From NCBI GenBank assembly GCA_032358255.1, contig JAULBX010025331.1, positions 1-63,305 on the forward strand: DNA of 63,305 nucleotides, read 5' to 3'. How positions within the stretch are numbered: the first letter of the stretch is position 1; every line of letters begins with the position of its first letter. The position numbers were made by a program, and so were the translations under genes. The stretch comes from Heterotrichella gracilis. Taxonomy: Eukaryota; Sar; Xanthophyceae; Tribonematales; Xanthonemataceae. A model generated the notes under the pieces. It saw only the letters and a list, made by a program, of their open reading frames with translations. It was not told the origin of the DNA and did not search any database. Positions 11,290 to 22,400 of this stretch are shown here, in pieces.

Positions 11290-14200
11290 CTAAAGCCCCA
11301 TGCGCAGTCGCTTCTTGTACTCGTCAAATGTGCCATGGAAGGGCTTGATGGTGCCATCTTCCACGCACCACAGCTCGTCCACTGTTGACTCAATCAAGTG
11401 CTGGTCATGGCTCACCATCAGCACACCGCCCTTGAACAAGTTGAGGCCCTGGGAGGTGGTACAGGTGTGTGGGTGGTTAAGGCCGGATTTGAATTAAAGG
11501 GGGTGATTGAGAGATCAACGGTGGTGGCACATGACTGACAGCGCAGGCAACCTGCAGTACCCATGCGCTTGCTTCTAAACTAGCCCCCAAGGTATCCGCG
11601 CACATGTGTTGCTGTAGCAACCCAATACACTGAATTCATGCCCAGTGCTGCTGTGGCCCAGCCTAGCACCCCGTCCACCCACACATGCCCCCCCTACCCC
11701 TACCCACCTGCACCAGAGCCTCCACAGCATCCAGATCCAAGTGATTGGAGGGCTCATCCAGCAGCAATATTTGCGGCTTGGACCACGTCACCTTGGAGAA
11801 GGCCACCCGAGACTTCTGGCCCCCAGACAGCGTGTACATGGCCTGCAGGGCGAGGTCGCCACTGATGCCAAAGGAGCCAAGGTGCGTCCTGCAATGGGGG
11901 GTCAGGGAGAGCAAATTGAGGGGCATTCACATATTGCAAATGTTGTAATGTACCAGACTCCTCTAATCAGGCGATAGGACAAGAGTTGAGCAACCTGTGG
12001 ATGCTACTCGGGCTATAGGGCTAATATACCCATGTGACCACCTAACTCTGGCTATGCTGCAAGGGCATAAAGGTGTGGCATCATGAGGTGCATGGTGCAG
12101 GAGATGCTACCCACACGACAGCTCCCGTGATTGTTTCCTCCAGTCGCAAGCAGCTGCTGTCGCTTTGATTATATATCCTGATATGCACACGCGTAGGCCT
12201 GACAATCAACACACCATCACTAGCTGTATTTGCCCCTGCCAGGTTCAAGGTCTCCCCATTCTCTCCCAACCCCTCACCTCAGCTCCTGCGTCTTGACCAG
12301 CGGGAAGCACTTTGCCATGTACTGCAGCGGCGTGAGCGCCAGGTCCAGCCCATCCACATGGTGCTGGCTAAAGGTGGCCATGCGCACACGCGGGTTGCGG
12401 GTGATGTTGCCACGCACAGGATGGAGCAGGCCAGAGATCAGGTTCAGCAGTGTGGACTTGCCAGCACCTGGGGAGGGGCACATGACAGGGTTCAAGGGCA
12501 GCATTCAAGTGCAAGAAAAGGCAAAATATGTGGATGCGTGGACTCCAGAATCGAATCAGCAACTAAAACTGCCAAGCCAGACCAATGCGCACCATTTGGT
12601 CCTACAATTGCCAGCCTGCTCTCCATGTCCAGCCCAAAGTTGAGGTCGCGGTACAGCAGCGGGCCGTTGGGATAGCCAAAATCCACGTCATTGAAGCCGA
12701 GTATGGGCGGGTTGACAGGGTCAGGTGGAGGGAACCTGTGCAGGGAGAGGGAGAGGGGCTGGGCATTGCCACTATGACACGAACGTGCATGTGTCATTCA
12801 GGGTACACTCCCACAAGGAACACCTCCATGCAGGGTACACTCCCACAAGGAACACCCCCATCATAGTCATTAGGCTGTACGCCACCATAGCCTCTCCGAT
12901 TGCGATGCCTGCGGCCGCTCACCTGAACACATACTCAGGGTCTTCCTCCATCATCTCCACATCAGCCATGCGCTCCAGCGCCTTGATGCGCGATTGGACA
13001 AGGCTAGCGCGCTTGGCATTGAACCGGAACTTGTCGATGAATGCCTGAATTGACGGGAAAAGCAGGGGACATGTTGGAATTTCCTCAAAATAGGGAAAGA
13101 GGCAGGTTATGTAGAACATTCATTGCTACTGAGTTCTGTGGACCCTCCTTGCTAGATCACCCACCTGTACATGCTTGCGCTCCCTCTCACTGGCCTCCGC
13201 CTGCTTTTTCTGGTTGCGCACACGCTCCCGCATGGTCCTCTCGAAGATGTCGTAGTTGCCCTTGTACATGATCAGCTTTCGCGAATGAAGGTGGATGACG
13301 TCCGTGCACACGGCGTTCAAAAACTCCCGAGCGTGCGAAACCACAAAGAGGGTTTTGGGCCATTTGACTAGGTAGTCCTCCAGCCACAGCACGGCATGCA
13401 GGTCAAGGTGATTGGTAGGCTCATCCAGGAGAAGAAGGTCGGGCTCCACGAAGAGGGCGCGCGCCAGAGCAATGCGCATGCGCCAACCACCTGAAGGGCA
13501 GGACCATGCAAACGTAACCCACAGTACCAGAGGCCATTACAACATGACACTGCCAGTGCGTGCAGGGGAGGCAGCTGGCTCCAAAGCAATCACCTGGGCA
13601 GGTGTTCATGCGCCAGCTAAATTATTTGATGCTTGCCCAGTCTCGAGAGAAATCCACCACAGCAACACCTGCTGCGACAACGTACGTGCACATATGCAGG
13701 GCAGCTCAACCCACCTGAGAAGGTCTTTGTTGCCCTCTTCTGCATGTCCGTGTCAAAGGACAGCCCCGCAAGTATGGATGCCGCCTTGGACTCTGCACCA
13801 TATGCGTCAATCTCCTGCAGCCGCTTGGAAACCTGCAACCGGTTGAAGACGGTTGATGCCCATTATCCAACATGCAACACCTGCACATCATCCCATGTGC
13901 CATAATGCAACAATAGCACAGGCTGCGCCCACCTGCTCCAGACGCTGGGCGGCGCTGAGCTCTGAACCCCCGTTGGCCACAGCACTTTCCGCAACGCCAG
14001 CTGGCGCTGTGCCATTGGCCGATGGCTCAGTGCCATTGGCCGTTGGCTCAGTGCCATTGGCAGTTGGCTCAGTGCCTGCATCCGCCATGAGCTGTGCCTC
14101 CTCCCTGAGCAGGGCGGTGCGCTCGGTGTCGCAGGCCAGCACGATATCAAGCACAGAGGTGTTGTCGCCAACCACCTAGTCGCAGGGTGAGTAGGGCGGT

Positions 14201-15926
14201 GTAAGACCAATCATGCGATCAGGGCTAGCCATCAGTGCGTGGACGGGGCCGGCATGTGGTGCACGTTGGATGATGCAGGGTGTGCCATGCAATGGGGAAG
14301 GTAGTTGCCGTTCCTCAGCTGGCTGTGGGTTAGGCACGTGAACGATGCCAGCGATGCTAGCGCCACCGCTGGATGTGCAACGCAATAATGATGTTGCATG
14401 CTTGTGCAAAATACGGTACATGCTGTGCCCACCTCCTGCTCCACGTGGAGTATCTGGCAGTTGGGTGGTATGCCCTTCAACTGGTGCTGCATCAGCGCCC
14501 GCAGCAGCGTGGTTTTGCCCGTCCCGTTGCGCCCCACCAGACCGTAGCGCCGCCCAAAGGCTAGCGTCACTGAACAGTCCTCAATCAGCTCCGCGCCGCC
14601 ATTGGACACCGAGATCTGCTCCAGGTGTACGTCGCGCACGGGGGGACCACCAGTGTTGCGCACAATGGTGGGCAGCGCACCAGCGGTGGCCTCGGCAGCA
14701 AGTGTCTGCCGGCAAATGGGAAGTGCAGGTTAGTGGGGACAATGAGTGTGCACCAACTTCCCAAAGTGCGCACGCACATACAAACCAGCCCATTAGCCTT
14801 TGCCATTCCCTTTCCCAGCACAATCCAAAGTCTCCACCCACATAAATCCACACAACTTCAAGCCACTGGCCCCACCTGGTGCGCCTCAAACGCAGCTCGC
14901 TGTGTGCGCTCCTCCTTTTCCGCCCGCTTCTTCACCTTGGCCGCCTCCTTGTCAGTCATGCGGTAGGTGCCATCATCCTCGCCATCGAAGGGGGTCTGGA
15001 TGAGGTGACGGGCCGAGAACGACTCGTGTACGTGGAGGGGCTTACCCGCACCCTCCAGGCTCACCGGACCGCCTGAAACGCAGGTGACAGGTGATTTATG
15101 ACTCATAGTACCCATATGAGAATAGAAAATCGACATCAGAGTATTCCTTCCCAGCTGGTGTGCGGGGTGCAAGCATGCTGACAAAGTTGATGGCACAGAG
15201 TGTGAGCAATGCACCAGGCGTGGATGGGGGTGGGGGATGGGGGGTGGGGGTGGGGGTGGGGGGGCGGCGCTACTAGTGTACAAAGTCAGCTCTACCCACC
15301 CTCCAGTGCTCTGAAGTTCTGCTTGGAGTCGTGGGAGAGCATATCCGCTAACGTGGCAAAAGCTGTTCGCGCGTGCTCCTCACTTGCAAGGAACCCACCA
15401 TCAACCTGGACAACCAGGGTGAGAACGGCAATGGGGGAGGTGAACGGGAAATAAGAGGAAGCTGGGCAGTTTCGGTGATGAATTTGTTGTTAATTAAGTG
15501 CACTGGCGAAGCAAACCCGTTCAAGAAGACTGTTGCATTGAGCAAACCACGGCTTAGTGGACGAAGCAGGTTCACCAGGTTGCTTGCAACGACGGAAGGT
15601 TCGTGAAGCAATCCGGGAGGTTGGATATCTAATCATTTTTCAAGTGTAGGTCTTGCAGGCTCATTGGGTTGCAAATGCTGCGGGCACTTAGTGCAGCGCC
15701 CACATATGCATGCATATGGCAATGCATGCATATGACTGCACCCAGACACGACACAAAAAGGCCTCACCAACATTCCCCCAAAAGCTTCAAAAGCTTCTTC
15801 TCCATCGTTTCCGAACTCAAAGTCCTCGTCTTCTAAGCAACTGATAACGTAATCAAGGATGGTGTCGTCCCCAGCATTTCCGACAACTTCTAGCACGGCG
15901 GTTTTGACCTTGGCGGCTGGCGGCAT
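11290..15926 (-). CDS. ABCF3: ABC-F ATPase, ABCF3/GCN20 type
   Basis: Soluble twin-ATPase protein without membrane segments; the GCN20/ABCF3 branch acts on ribosomes with GCN1 in amino-acid stress signalling. The N-terminal exon from ATG 15924-15926 encodes MPPAAKVKTAVLEVVG followed by a DYVISCLEDEDFEFG block matching plant ABCF3. ATPase domain 1 has Walker A GRNGTGKTT (about 14495-14550), signature FSGG split by an intron, and Walker B LLLLDEPTNHLDL (about 13400-13450). The linker block FIDKFRFNAKRASLVQSRIKALERM follows at 12960-13040. Domain 2 has Walker A GPN/GAGKST across an intron (12460-12610), the QHHVDGLDL block, signature LSGGQKSRV and Walker B LLLDEPSNHLDLDAVEAL (11710-11850). The last exon ends FHGTFDEYKKRLRMGL and stops at 11290. 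A longer start (15992) would be TTG, so 15926 is preferred. Confidence 0.93.
12799..12861. repeat. Two-copy 32-bp tandem repeat in an ABCF intron
   Basis: A unit beginning CAGGGTACACTCCCACAAGG occurs at 12799-12830 and again at 12831-12861, with one or two differences. It lies inside an intron of the ABCF gene and is probably a simple slippage duplication. Confidence 0.8.
14005..14080. repeat. 21-bp coding minisatellite in the ABCF gene
   Basis: A 21-base unit (CCATTGGCCGTTGGCTCAGTG and variants) is repeated about three and a half times. On the minus strand it encodes in-frame TEPTANG repeats in the helical region after Walker A of the first ATPase domain. Plant relatives have a shorter, charged segment here. 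Confidence 0.8.
15222..15264 (+). repeat. G-rich tract (possible G-quadruplex) in an ABCF intron
   Basis: Runs of five or more G separated by single T or A bases fill this stretch on the plus strand. The host gene is transcribed from the other strand, so its pre-mRNA is C-rich here and the tract may simply serve as a polypyrimidine region before a splice acceptor. Confidence 0.7.
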
Positions 15927-16467
15927 CGGAAACTCGTCCAGTTCAGCTGGATAATCAGCGTGTGGGTGACATGAGGGTACAACTGGAGTCAATTGCTGTC
16001 AGGCGAACACAACCTAGAGGCACCTAGGTAGTGCGGGACAAGTGTTTGCGTAACAAGGCGCTGACTGTGTTTCGACAGCCTCCGTCAATCCCCGTGAGGC
16101 TATATGATATTGAGGTTAGCCCAAACCAGCGCGCTGCCAACAATGGGTCAAGCAACGTCCGTTGGCAGCTTTCTACTGGGTACCCACAAAATTCTCAATA
16201 AATTACGGATACGAAAACGGGGGGCTCAAACCTGCACGATATCCCTTGAAAATGGATGCGGTTGCGTATTTCTTCGCAAGAAGAACAAGCCTTGTTCGTA
16301 GAGGCAATAGGATTGGCAGAACGGTATATACTTTGTGGGTGTGTTTGCCGTGACTTTGAAAGGAACTCTTCTGGTAAAGCTCGAGGGGGTCTCTGCAGCA
16401 GTTCGCCAGAAGCACGCCTGTTCCCCAATGCTATGTTGCACTTGAGGGTATAAAGCATCCCAAGTGT
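15927..16467. other. ABCF upstream region
   Basis: Region 5' of the ABCF start. It should hold its 5' UTR and promoter. No motif could be assigned with confidence and the ORFs here have no recognisable homology. Confidence 0.35.
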
Positions 16468-16794
16468 TCAAGGGCTAACACAAGGGCTGAGGTAGTGTCG
16501 GTGCCTGGGAGTATCGGGTTCCTGCGGAAAGCCAGGCAAAACACTCTGGGGAGCACACTGATCAACCTGTGGAGCATATAGACACGCACCTCCACTTTCA
16601 AGGTAACCTCGCGCCTTACAAGTATTGGGGTTGATCGCTACCTTCTTAACTGGGAACTGGGCTGCTGCTGCTGCTGCTTCGTTGCAACCTGCTGGGGTGG
16701 ACTGTTTCAAGCTGAACAACTTGGACGCCTTGGACACTGGATTGTTTGACTGTTGACACACAACCTGACGCCTGGGTTTGCTTGGGCGTGCCAT
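16468..16794 (-). CDS. Doubtful small ORF, 108 codons
   Basis: An ATG-started ORF encoding a basic N-terminus (MARPSKPRRQVV), a serine/glutamine segment and a run of six alanines encoded by GCT/GCA repeats (about 16660-16680). I do not recognise it. It lies between the ABCF start and the divergent DUF212 gene, 208 bases from the latter, so it could be a first exon of an unseen gene, a small protein, or chance. The alanine run and basic start slightly favour coding, but no conserved domain supports it. Confidence 0.22.
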   Translation of the reverse strand: MARPSKPRRQVVCQQSNNPVSKASKLFSLKQSTPAGCNEAAAAAAQFPVKKVAINPNTCKARGYLESGGACLYAPQVDQCAPQSVLPGFPQEPDTPRHRHYLSPCVSP

Positions 16795-17002
16795 ACTATG
16801 GCATTAACTGTTATCCTCCTCCTTGTTCCTGCAGCCTGCATGTGGAGGTTTCGCAGGTCATCACTGATTGTGTGTCAATAGTCAACAAACCACCCCTGTT
16901 GGACTGCTTCAACCAAGGGCCAAGCTGGCGGTCCAGGCCCTTGTAACATACTTTTTGCACTCGTGGTCCAACTCTACCGGAGTTGCGGAGTCACATAGGG
17001 AC
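16795..17002. promoter_or_regulatory. 5' flank of the DUF212 gene
   Basis: Sequence just upstream of the DUF212 ATG (17003). It would be a divergent promoter if the small minus-strand ORF is real. No TATA box or known element was identified. Confidence 0.3.
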
Positions 17003-17988
17003 ATGGCTGACGCACCTGCTGACCATGGGGAGTTCCTGGTGTCTGGAAGAGGGTTTGGGGGGTTGTTCAGGAATGGGTAAGTGTGCCTGTAAGACACATT
17101 GGCTCACAACAATGCGTTGGCCATACCTTCATGTACTCCTTGTTTGTTTGCTGTGTTTCAGTCCTCCTTAAGATGCCCATCTGCTGCAGTCCATTTGTTG
17201 CGGGCTTTGTGGCGTTCTTCATTGCTCAAGTCACCAAAGTGTTCACGCACTGGTACACGGAAAGGCGGTGGGATCTGTCGCGGATAGTGGGCTCTGGGGG
17301 CATGCCTTCATCACATACTGCGCTGGTAAGTTCATCTGGTGCTCTGAGTTGTCAGCAACTGACCCATGCGGCATGCAATCACCTTGCGTGTGTGTCCCGC
17401 AGTGCATGGGGTTGACATCGGCGCTTGGGGCTATCTATGGCACAGACAGCCCATACTTTGCGATATGCTTCGTCTTCTCTCTGATAGTAAGTAACTTTGG
17501 GTGCAACCACATGCACTTGTTTGTGTCAGCACCAACAGGCTGGATATTCTTGGCCACACCCATCTGCTTTGTTGCAGTTGCATATGACAGGAAGAATGCT
17601 GCACCTAGTGGTTGCAAACCAGGTTCTTTGTCCAACGCTGTGCACCTTGTGCACCAGGTGATGTATGATGCATCAGGGGTGCGACTCCATGCTGGCAAGC
17701 AGGCCAGCGTGCTGAACATGATCATCACCGAGCTGCCTCCAGACCACCCAGTCAGCGACACGCGGCCTCTACGTGACACATTGGGGCACACGCCACTGCA
17801 GGTGAAAATCACTGCATCATGTCTGCAGTGCCACAATACTCGCAGGCAATGTCAATTATCTACAGTCGCAGGATATGTTGACAATAATTGCACTGCCATG
17901 GTTCTCACTGCTGTTTTGCCTGCAGGTGGCGCTCGGTGCAGTGCTGGGAGTGGTGGTTGGATACCTGGTTGGGATTTCCTGGGTATGA
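17003..17988 (+). CDS. DUF212 family membrane protein (acid phosphatase/vanadium haloperoxidase-related)
   Basis: Five exons keep frame: 17003-17076, 17190-17325, 17403-17486, 17658-17801 and 17926-17988, giving 166 residues, the usual size of the family. Conserved blocks are FIAQVTKVFTHWYTERRWDL, GSGGMPSSHTA, VMYDASGVRLHAGKQ, ELPPDHPVSDTRPLRDTLGHTP and a final hydrophobic VALGAVLGVVVGYLVG. The SGGMPSSH motif resembles the phosphate-binding P-loop of PAP2/haloperoxidase enzymes, but the catalytic activity of this family is unproven. Several hydrophobic stretches suggest a small integral membrane protein, in plants often plastidial. Exon 2 must begin at the CTGCAG acceptor before 17190; the alternative upstream acceptor runs into a stop. 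Confidence 0.92.
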
Positions 17989-18615
17989 AGAATCTGCTGC
18001 CGCCTGCATTGGGCATTGGTCAGAGCGAAACTGTGTGCCATAGCTTTGCTTGCCCGTTGACAAGGGTGCATATGGGAGAATGTGGCTGCTCACATGGATT
18101 TTTTAGGCATGGTTAGCGTGTACATAGACCCTCTTAAGCTCCCATTTTACATTCCAACTTGGCGGTTTGACGACTGCACGTGACATAATTAGTTAGTGCA
18201 TCATTTTTGCGCCCATATTTGCCCGGTCCATGGCCATGTTGGAGTGTGCAAAAGACGGCTTAGTTGGCTACTTGCACGAGTGTGGCTGCAGCCTCATAGC
18301 CCAATCCGAAATTGCTTGAATGGAACTCTTAGCATCAACTAGCTATGTTGACCATTGGTTTTTGGCAAGAGAAACATTCGTCTCTGATGGCAGGGCATTC
18401 TTTGGATTTTTGTGAACCTGTACAGCAGGGATTTGGATGGCACAGGGCCTGGCTGAGGTTGCGCTTCAACATTTTGAAGCATGTCATGATAGTCCTGTGA
18501 CCCTGCAGCAGGTTGTGACGTAGTAGCTACGATCTTGACATGCATGTTCACAAGAATAAAATGATCCTACTACTACTACTACTACTACCTTAGGTATCCT
18601 TGACAATCAGCAGCG
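17989..18615. other. 3' flank of the DUF212 gene
   Basis: Non-coding region with a run of about eight CTA triplets at 18567-18590. No other feature is seen. Confidence 0.4.
18567..18590. repeat. CTA trinucleotide repeat
   Basis: Eight consecutive CTA/ACT units in intergenic DNA downstream of the DUF212 gene. Confidence 0.9.
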
Positions 18616-18717
18616 CATTTCCTTGCAGTTGATGCATATGCAGTGTTCAGTCTTCATTGGTAACCAACAGTGCATATGCATCAATGCTTCTGAATTAGCT
18701 GCTGCAGCAAGGAAATG
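18616..18717. repeat. Imperfect inverted repeat (foldback)
   Basis: The left arm (CATTTCCTTGCAG at 18616-18628, then TTGATGCATATGCA at 18629-18642) is the reverse complement of the right arm (TGCATATGCATCAA at 18671-18684, then CTGCAGCAAGGAAATG at 18702-18717). The right arm has an extra spacer of about 17 bases between the two blocks. The structure lies immediately 5' of the truncated LINE. Confidence 0.7.
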
Positions 18718-18729
18718 AAATGACAAACG

Positions 18730-19132
18730 GTGGCTGGCACTAGAAGGCTAGACTATCCGCCGTCCAGCCCTGGGCCACTGGCAGTGGCCTTCAAGGCAAG
18801 TTGCCTCAGACAGGCTGGTTGGAGAGTGACCTGCCATGCACTAGTTATTGACAACACAGGCATTATCCCTGTCTCCACCTTTGACGCCCTCACTGCTATT
18901 GGACTAGCTCCTAGTATGCTTGCCAAACTGATTCCTGAGTTGCAACTTCTTGCTATCCAAGGCTCCTATTCTGTGTACACCAAACGTCAAACGCTTTTGC
19001 ATGCCATGCATACTGGCATTGGCTAAGGCCTGTGCTTGACCAGCCGTTCTGGCTGGTCGGTGCCCTGGTGCGAGCCAGTGGTCCCTGAACTACGCCTTTG
19101 TGCGTCCCCTTTCTTTCTTTCTTTCTTTTCTT
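18730..19132 (+). mobile_element. 5'-truncated non-LTR retrotransposon (family B), ORF2 C-terminus plus 3' UTR
   Basis: The ORF ending at 19026 carries the pattern RQAGWRVTCHALVIDNTGII, then a TFDALTAIGL segment and a terminal LAIQGSYSVYTKR, which resembles the C-terminal extension found after the reverse transcriptase in L1-like elements. After the stop there is a perfect 8-bp stem-loop (GACCAGCC 19038-19045, loop of five, GGCTGGTC 19051-19058), then a TTTC-repeat tail at 19108-19132. The order ORF end, hairpin, simple tail fits a LINE 3' end. No upstream reverse-transcriptase domain is present, so this is a dead 5'-truncated copy. Family recognition rests on remembered pattern, not on alignment. 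Confidence 0.55.
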
Positions 19133-19453
19133 GCCCATGTCCAGGACCCCACTTTCCTGCCACATGCCGGCAGTGGCCCCTCACCAGCCGCACTGGGAGT
19201 CCCACTTCACCCCCCAGCACTCGTCCGATCAACGCTGCAGCAGCTCTAGATTTCAGACATACAGGGGAAAACTTGCTATTGGTTCCAACCACTTCTGAAC
19301 TGAATCAATCCTCCACATTGTCAAAAGCATGAAAGTTACACACTCCATGAAAAGTTCCCACGATCTCCTGAGGTAGCTGCAGCAGCTATGGCATGCCATG
19401 CATCGCACCACCAATTGGCTTCAACAGGCCAAGGGCTGCGCTCTGCTTGCCCC
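19133..19453. other. 3' flank of the M3 peptidase gene
   Basis: Non-coding sequence after the minus-strand peptidase stop. On the minus strand a TGTAA element (plus-strand TTACA at about 19335) lies roughly 120 bases after the stop and could be the green-algal polyadenylation signal. Confidence 0.35.
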
Positions 19454-22400
19454 CTACTGCTTTTCGTTGCCCTCCTCAAAGTAGGTCTTCCGCACCCATC
19501 GCTTAAACTTCTGGTTGGCCGCCTTCAACCCGCCATCAGTGTCCGAGTCAGCAATAACCTCATCGCCATGCACCATAATCACATGCATGCCCAAGTCTGG
19601 CTCGCCGCCAGGTGGGATGGCAGGACCCTGGGCTAGGGCTTTGTCGTAGGCCTCGCGCTCCTCCTTCACCTGATGCACATGGAATGATTGGTTGACCGGG
19701 AATACCACATAAAAATACTTATTTAGTGGAAGGAGGAGCATTTCTGTCTGCAGCACCAGCGTTCTGAGTATACTGAGCCTATTGTGCACATCTCCAATAC
19801 ATGCATGCACACGGCAGCCAATGTGTGGGCAGGTGTAACCTTAAACCCTAAACCCGTGGCTCAGTGGTGGTAGGAGAGATGCCTTGTATGCTCATGCATG
19901 GTCACAAACCCAAAAACAAGCTGCACAATGGGCTGCTGTAACCTGTGTTGCTGCCATGCAATCAACCTCCCCCAGCCTTTTCCTACACAGTGATCCATAC
20001 ATGCAGCGACTGTGAGCTATCCCTGGCTTGGAAGATTTGATGCGTACGTGCACCATCCCAGGGCACACCACATGTTACCCACCTTGTCTTCAGTCCCCTC
20101 CTGCAAGCTGTCCACCCAAGCCTGCGCAGTGAGGGGCGCCCCGGTCAGGCCCTCAACCAGCGACAGGAAGGAGGCACCGTTGCCAGGCTGCCAGTAGGCC
20201 GAAGCCAGCTCCTCCCCCACCTGGGAACAGGGGTAAAAGGCAGGATCAACACAGAGAGTGGCAGAAATACCAGCATTGATTTTGGAGGCAATCGCAGTTG
20301 GGTATCACCAGTTGCCCATCCATGCATGTGCAGCAGCAAAGAGTCTGCACCTGTTCAACATTTGATTTCCAAAAGTGTAACTCTTACGGGCAGTTTCCCC
20401 TCATTTTTTATATAACTAATTACATTTAATCATTAACATGAAGATAAACAACAAATACAGTGCGTTCCACCTTGCTTTTCAGGAAATTACGGTTGTGCAT
20501 GCCGTCAATGTGGTTTTGCCTCACCTTGGGGTTGTCTGCCAACTGCCCATACTTGTGCAGGAAGTAGTTCCTTGTCTGGTGCACGCTCATCTCTGCCAAC
20601 ACATAGCCGTGGTAGTAGGCAGACGCCTCGTCGGCAAGGATGTGGGGGACAGTCATCAATGGCCTGGGGGTGAGGGACCAGGAGGGGATTTACAGTCAGA
20701 ATAGCTGAATCTAGCGCACAGCAGCACATTGGACATTCCTAAAGGCTCTCGCACCACTGTAATCCCTCCAGTTTCTGTGGTCACGACCCCACAAGGCATG
20801 TACTGCATTGCTAACCTGGCTGTTCTGCAACTTCAAATTATATACCCAGCCTCAGGCAAGGACTCTTTGGCGTTGGCTGACGTAGGCTGGCTGATTATCT
20901 GGTTGCATTGTTCAAATTCGCGCACCATAAAACAACTATGTATGGGCAACATTTTTAAAGTTACTCCATTAACTGTTACCTTTGCTTGGCATTAAATGAA
21001 CATTACCCTTTGAGCCTTTGCCCAACTTCCCCTGAGTTAATCCCACCCCTTACACACCTTGGGGCTGGTCCCCCCTCTATCCTCTTCTCCACCTCATCCG
21101 CCAGCGCCAGCACCGCCTCTGGTGTCACCCCCTCCTCAGGCAGCTCGTACAGCGCCTTCTCAAAGTAGGGCACGCTCAGCATGGTGCGCACGGAAAACAC
21201 CTCGTACGGGTGCAGCGCACGGATGCGCTCCTCGATGAGGTCCCAGGGGATTGCCCGACCGGTGCTGCAAGGGTGCGACATACGGCAGGTGAGCCAGGCA
21301 CAGCTGTTGTCTACAGGTTGCCACCAGTGGAGCTGGTGAAAGACAGGCAATGCATCCAACTTGGATCGTCAAAAACACCCCCATTAGTCAACGCAATGAC
21401 CATTCCTGCCAGTATATATGGTCGCGTGCCAGTCCCACACAGCTGCCATAAGCATTTTGGGAGCAAGAGCCTGGATCACCCCCCCAGTCACCCCTAGCCA
21501 TGCAGCACACACACCAACCTGTCCTTTGCATATCTCGCCAGCCAGTCAGCATCTCCGATGAGTGAGTCCAGGAACATGCTCTGGTTCTCGGCATAGGCCA
21601 CGCTGGTGGGGGCGCGCTCCTGGCTGAAGAATGGCGACGCCTGGTCGATGTTGGCAAAGTGGGCGGCGTGGCCACCTGCGGGGGCGGCAAAGAAGAACAT
21701 GTTAGGGGGCTATAAGTGTGCAGTAGATTGTTGAATGGTGGTCACATAGTTATTCCAAGGCCCCACCACCAAATTGCCTCGGCAGGCGCCTGTGTGATAA
21801 ACTACCCTACTCATCATCCTGATCCCACAACGGCAACGGCTGTTTGCCAGCAGGTTGCCTCATGAAATGAGACATCCTCATTGCCACCCAGCCTCCTCCC
21901 GACTTGCCTTCATGCAGCAGTGTGGCCAACGCGGTCTTGCCTGACCCCACTGCGCTGGGGGTAGCCAGGGAGGTGAAATTGGCTTGGGAGGCAACCCACG
22001 TGCCGTCAGACTGCAGGGTTGGGGGGGAAGTGGTAAACGTTTGTAAGGGCAGGATGCAAGCATGCCCTAAATCTCAAAGGCAAACCATCATAGTGCATGA
22101 CAATTGCTGTATGCAAGCTGTCTCGTGCATTGACGGCGTGCTACGAATTACAAAAGTCACGAGTATTACAAGCGTGGCGCTAACGAATGCACCCTGCCGA
22201 CAGATGTCCATCCTGGTGGATTCCCCGCACCTTCCTCCATGCTGGCTGTGGCCAATGGCAAAAGCCGTTGCTGTACTTGCCATCTCGGTCACACAGGTCC
22301 AGGGTCATGGTGGCGCCGCTGCAAAGGGGGGAAGGGAATCAAATGCAAGTGTGGATGTGCCCGCTGGTGCCTGCCGTACCCTCATTTTTTATACAATGGT

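Noticed and set aside
17268..18116. 282-codon plus-strand ORF over the DUF212 gene
   Set aside because: It crosses four introns. The spliced five-exon model keeps family blocks in order and ends at 17988.
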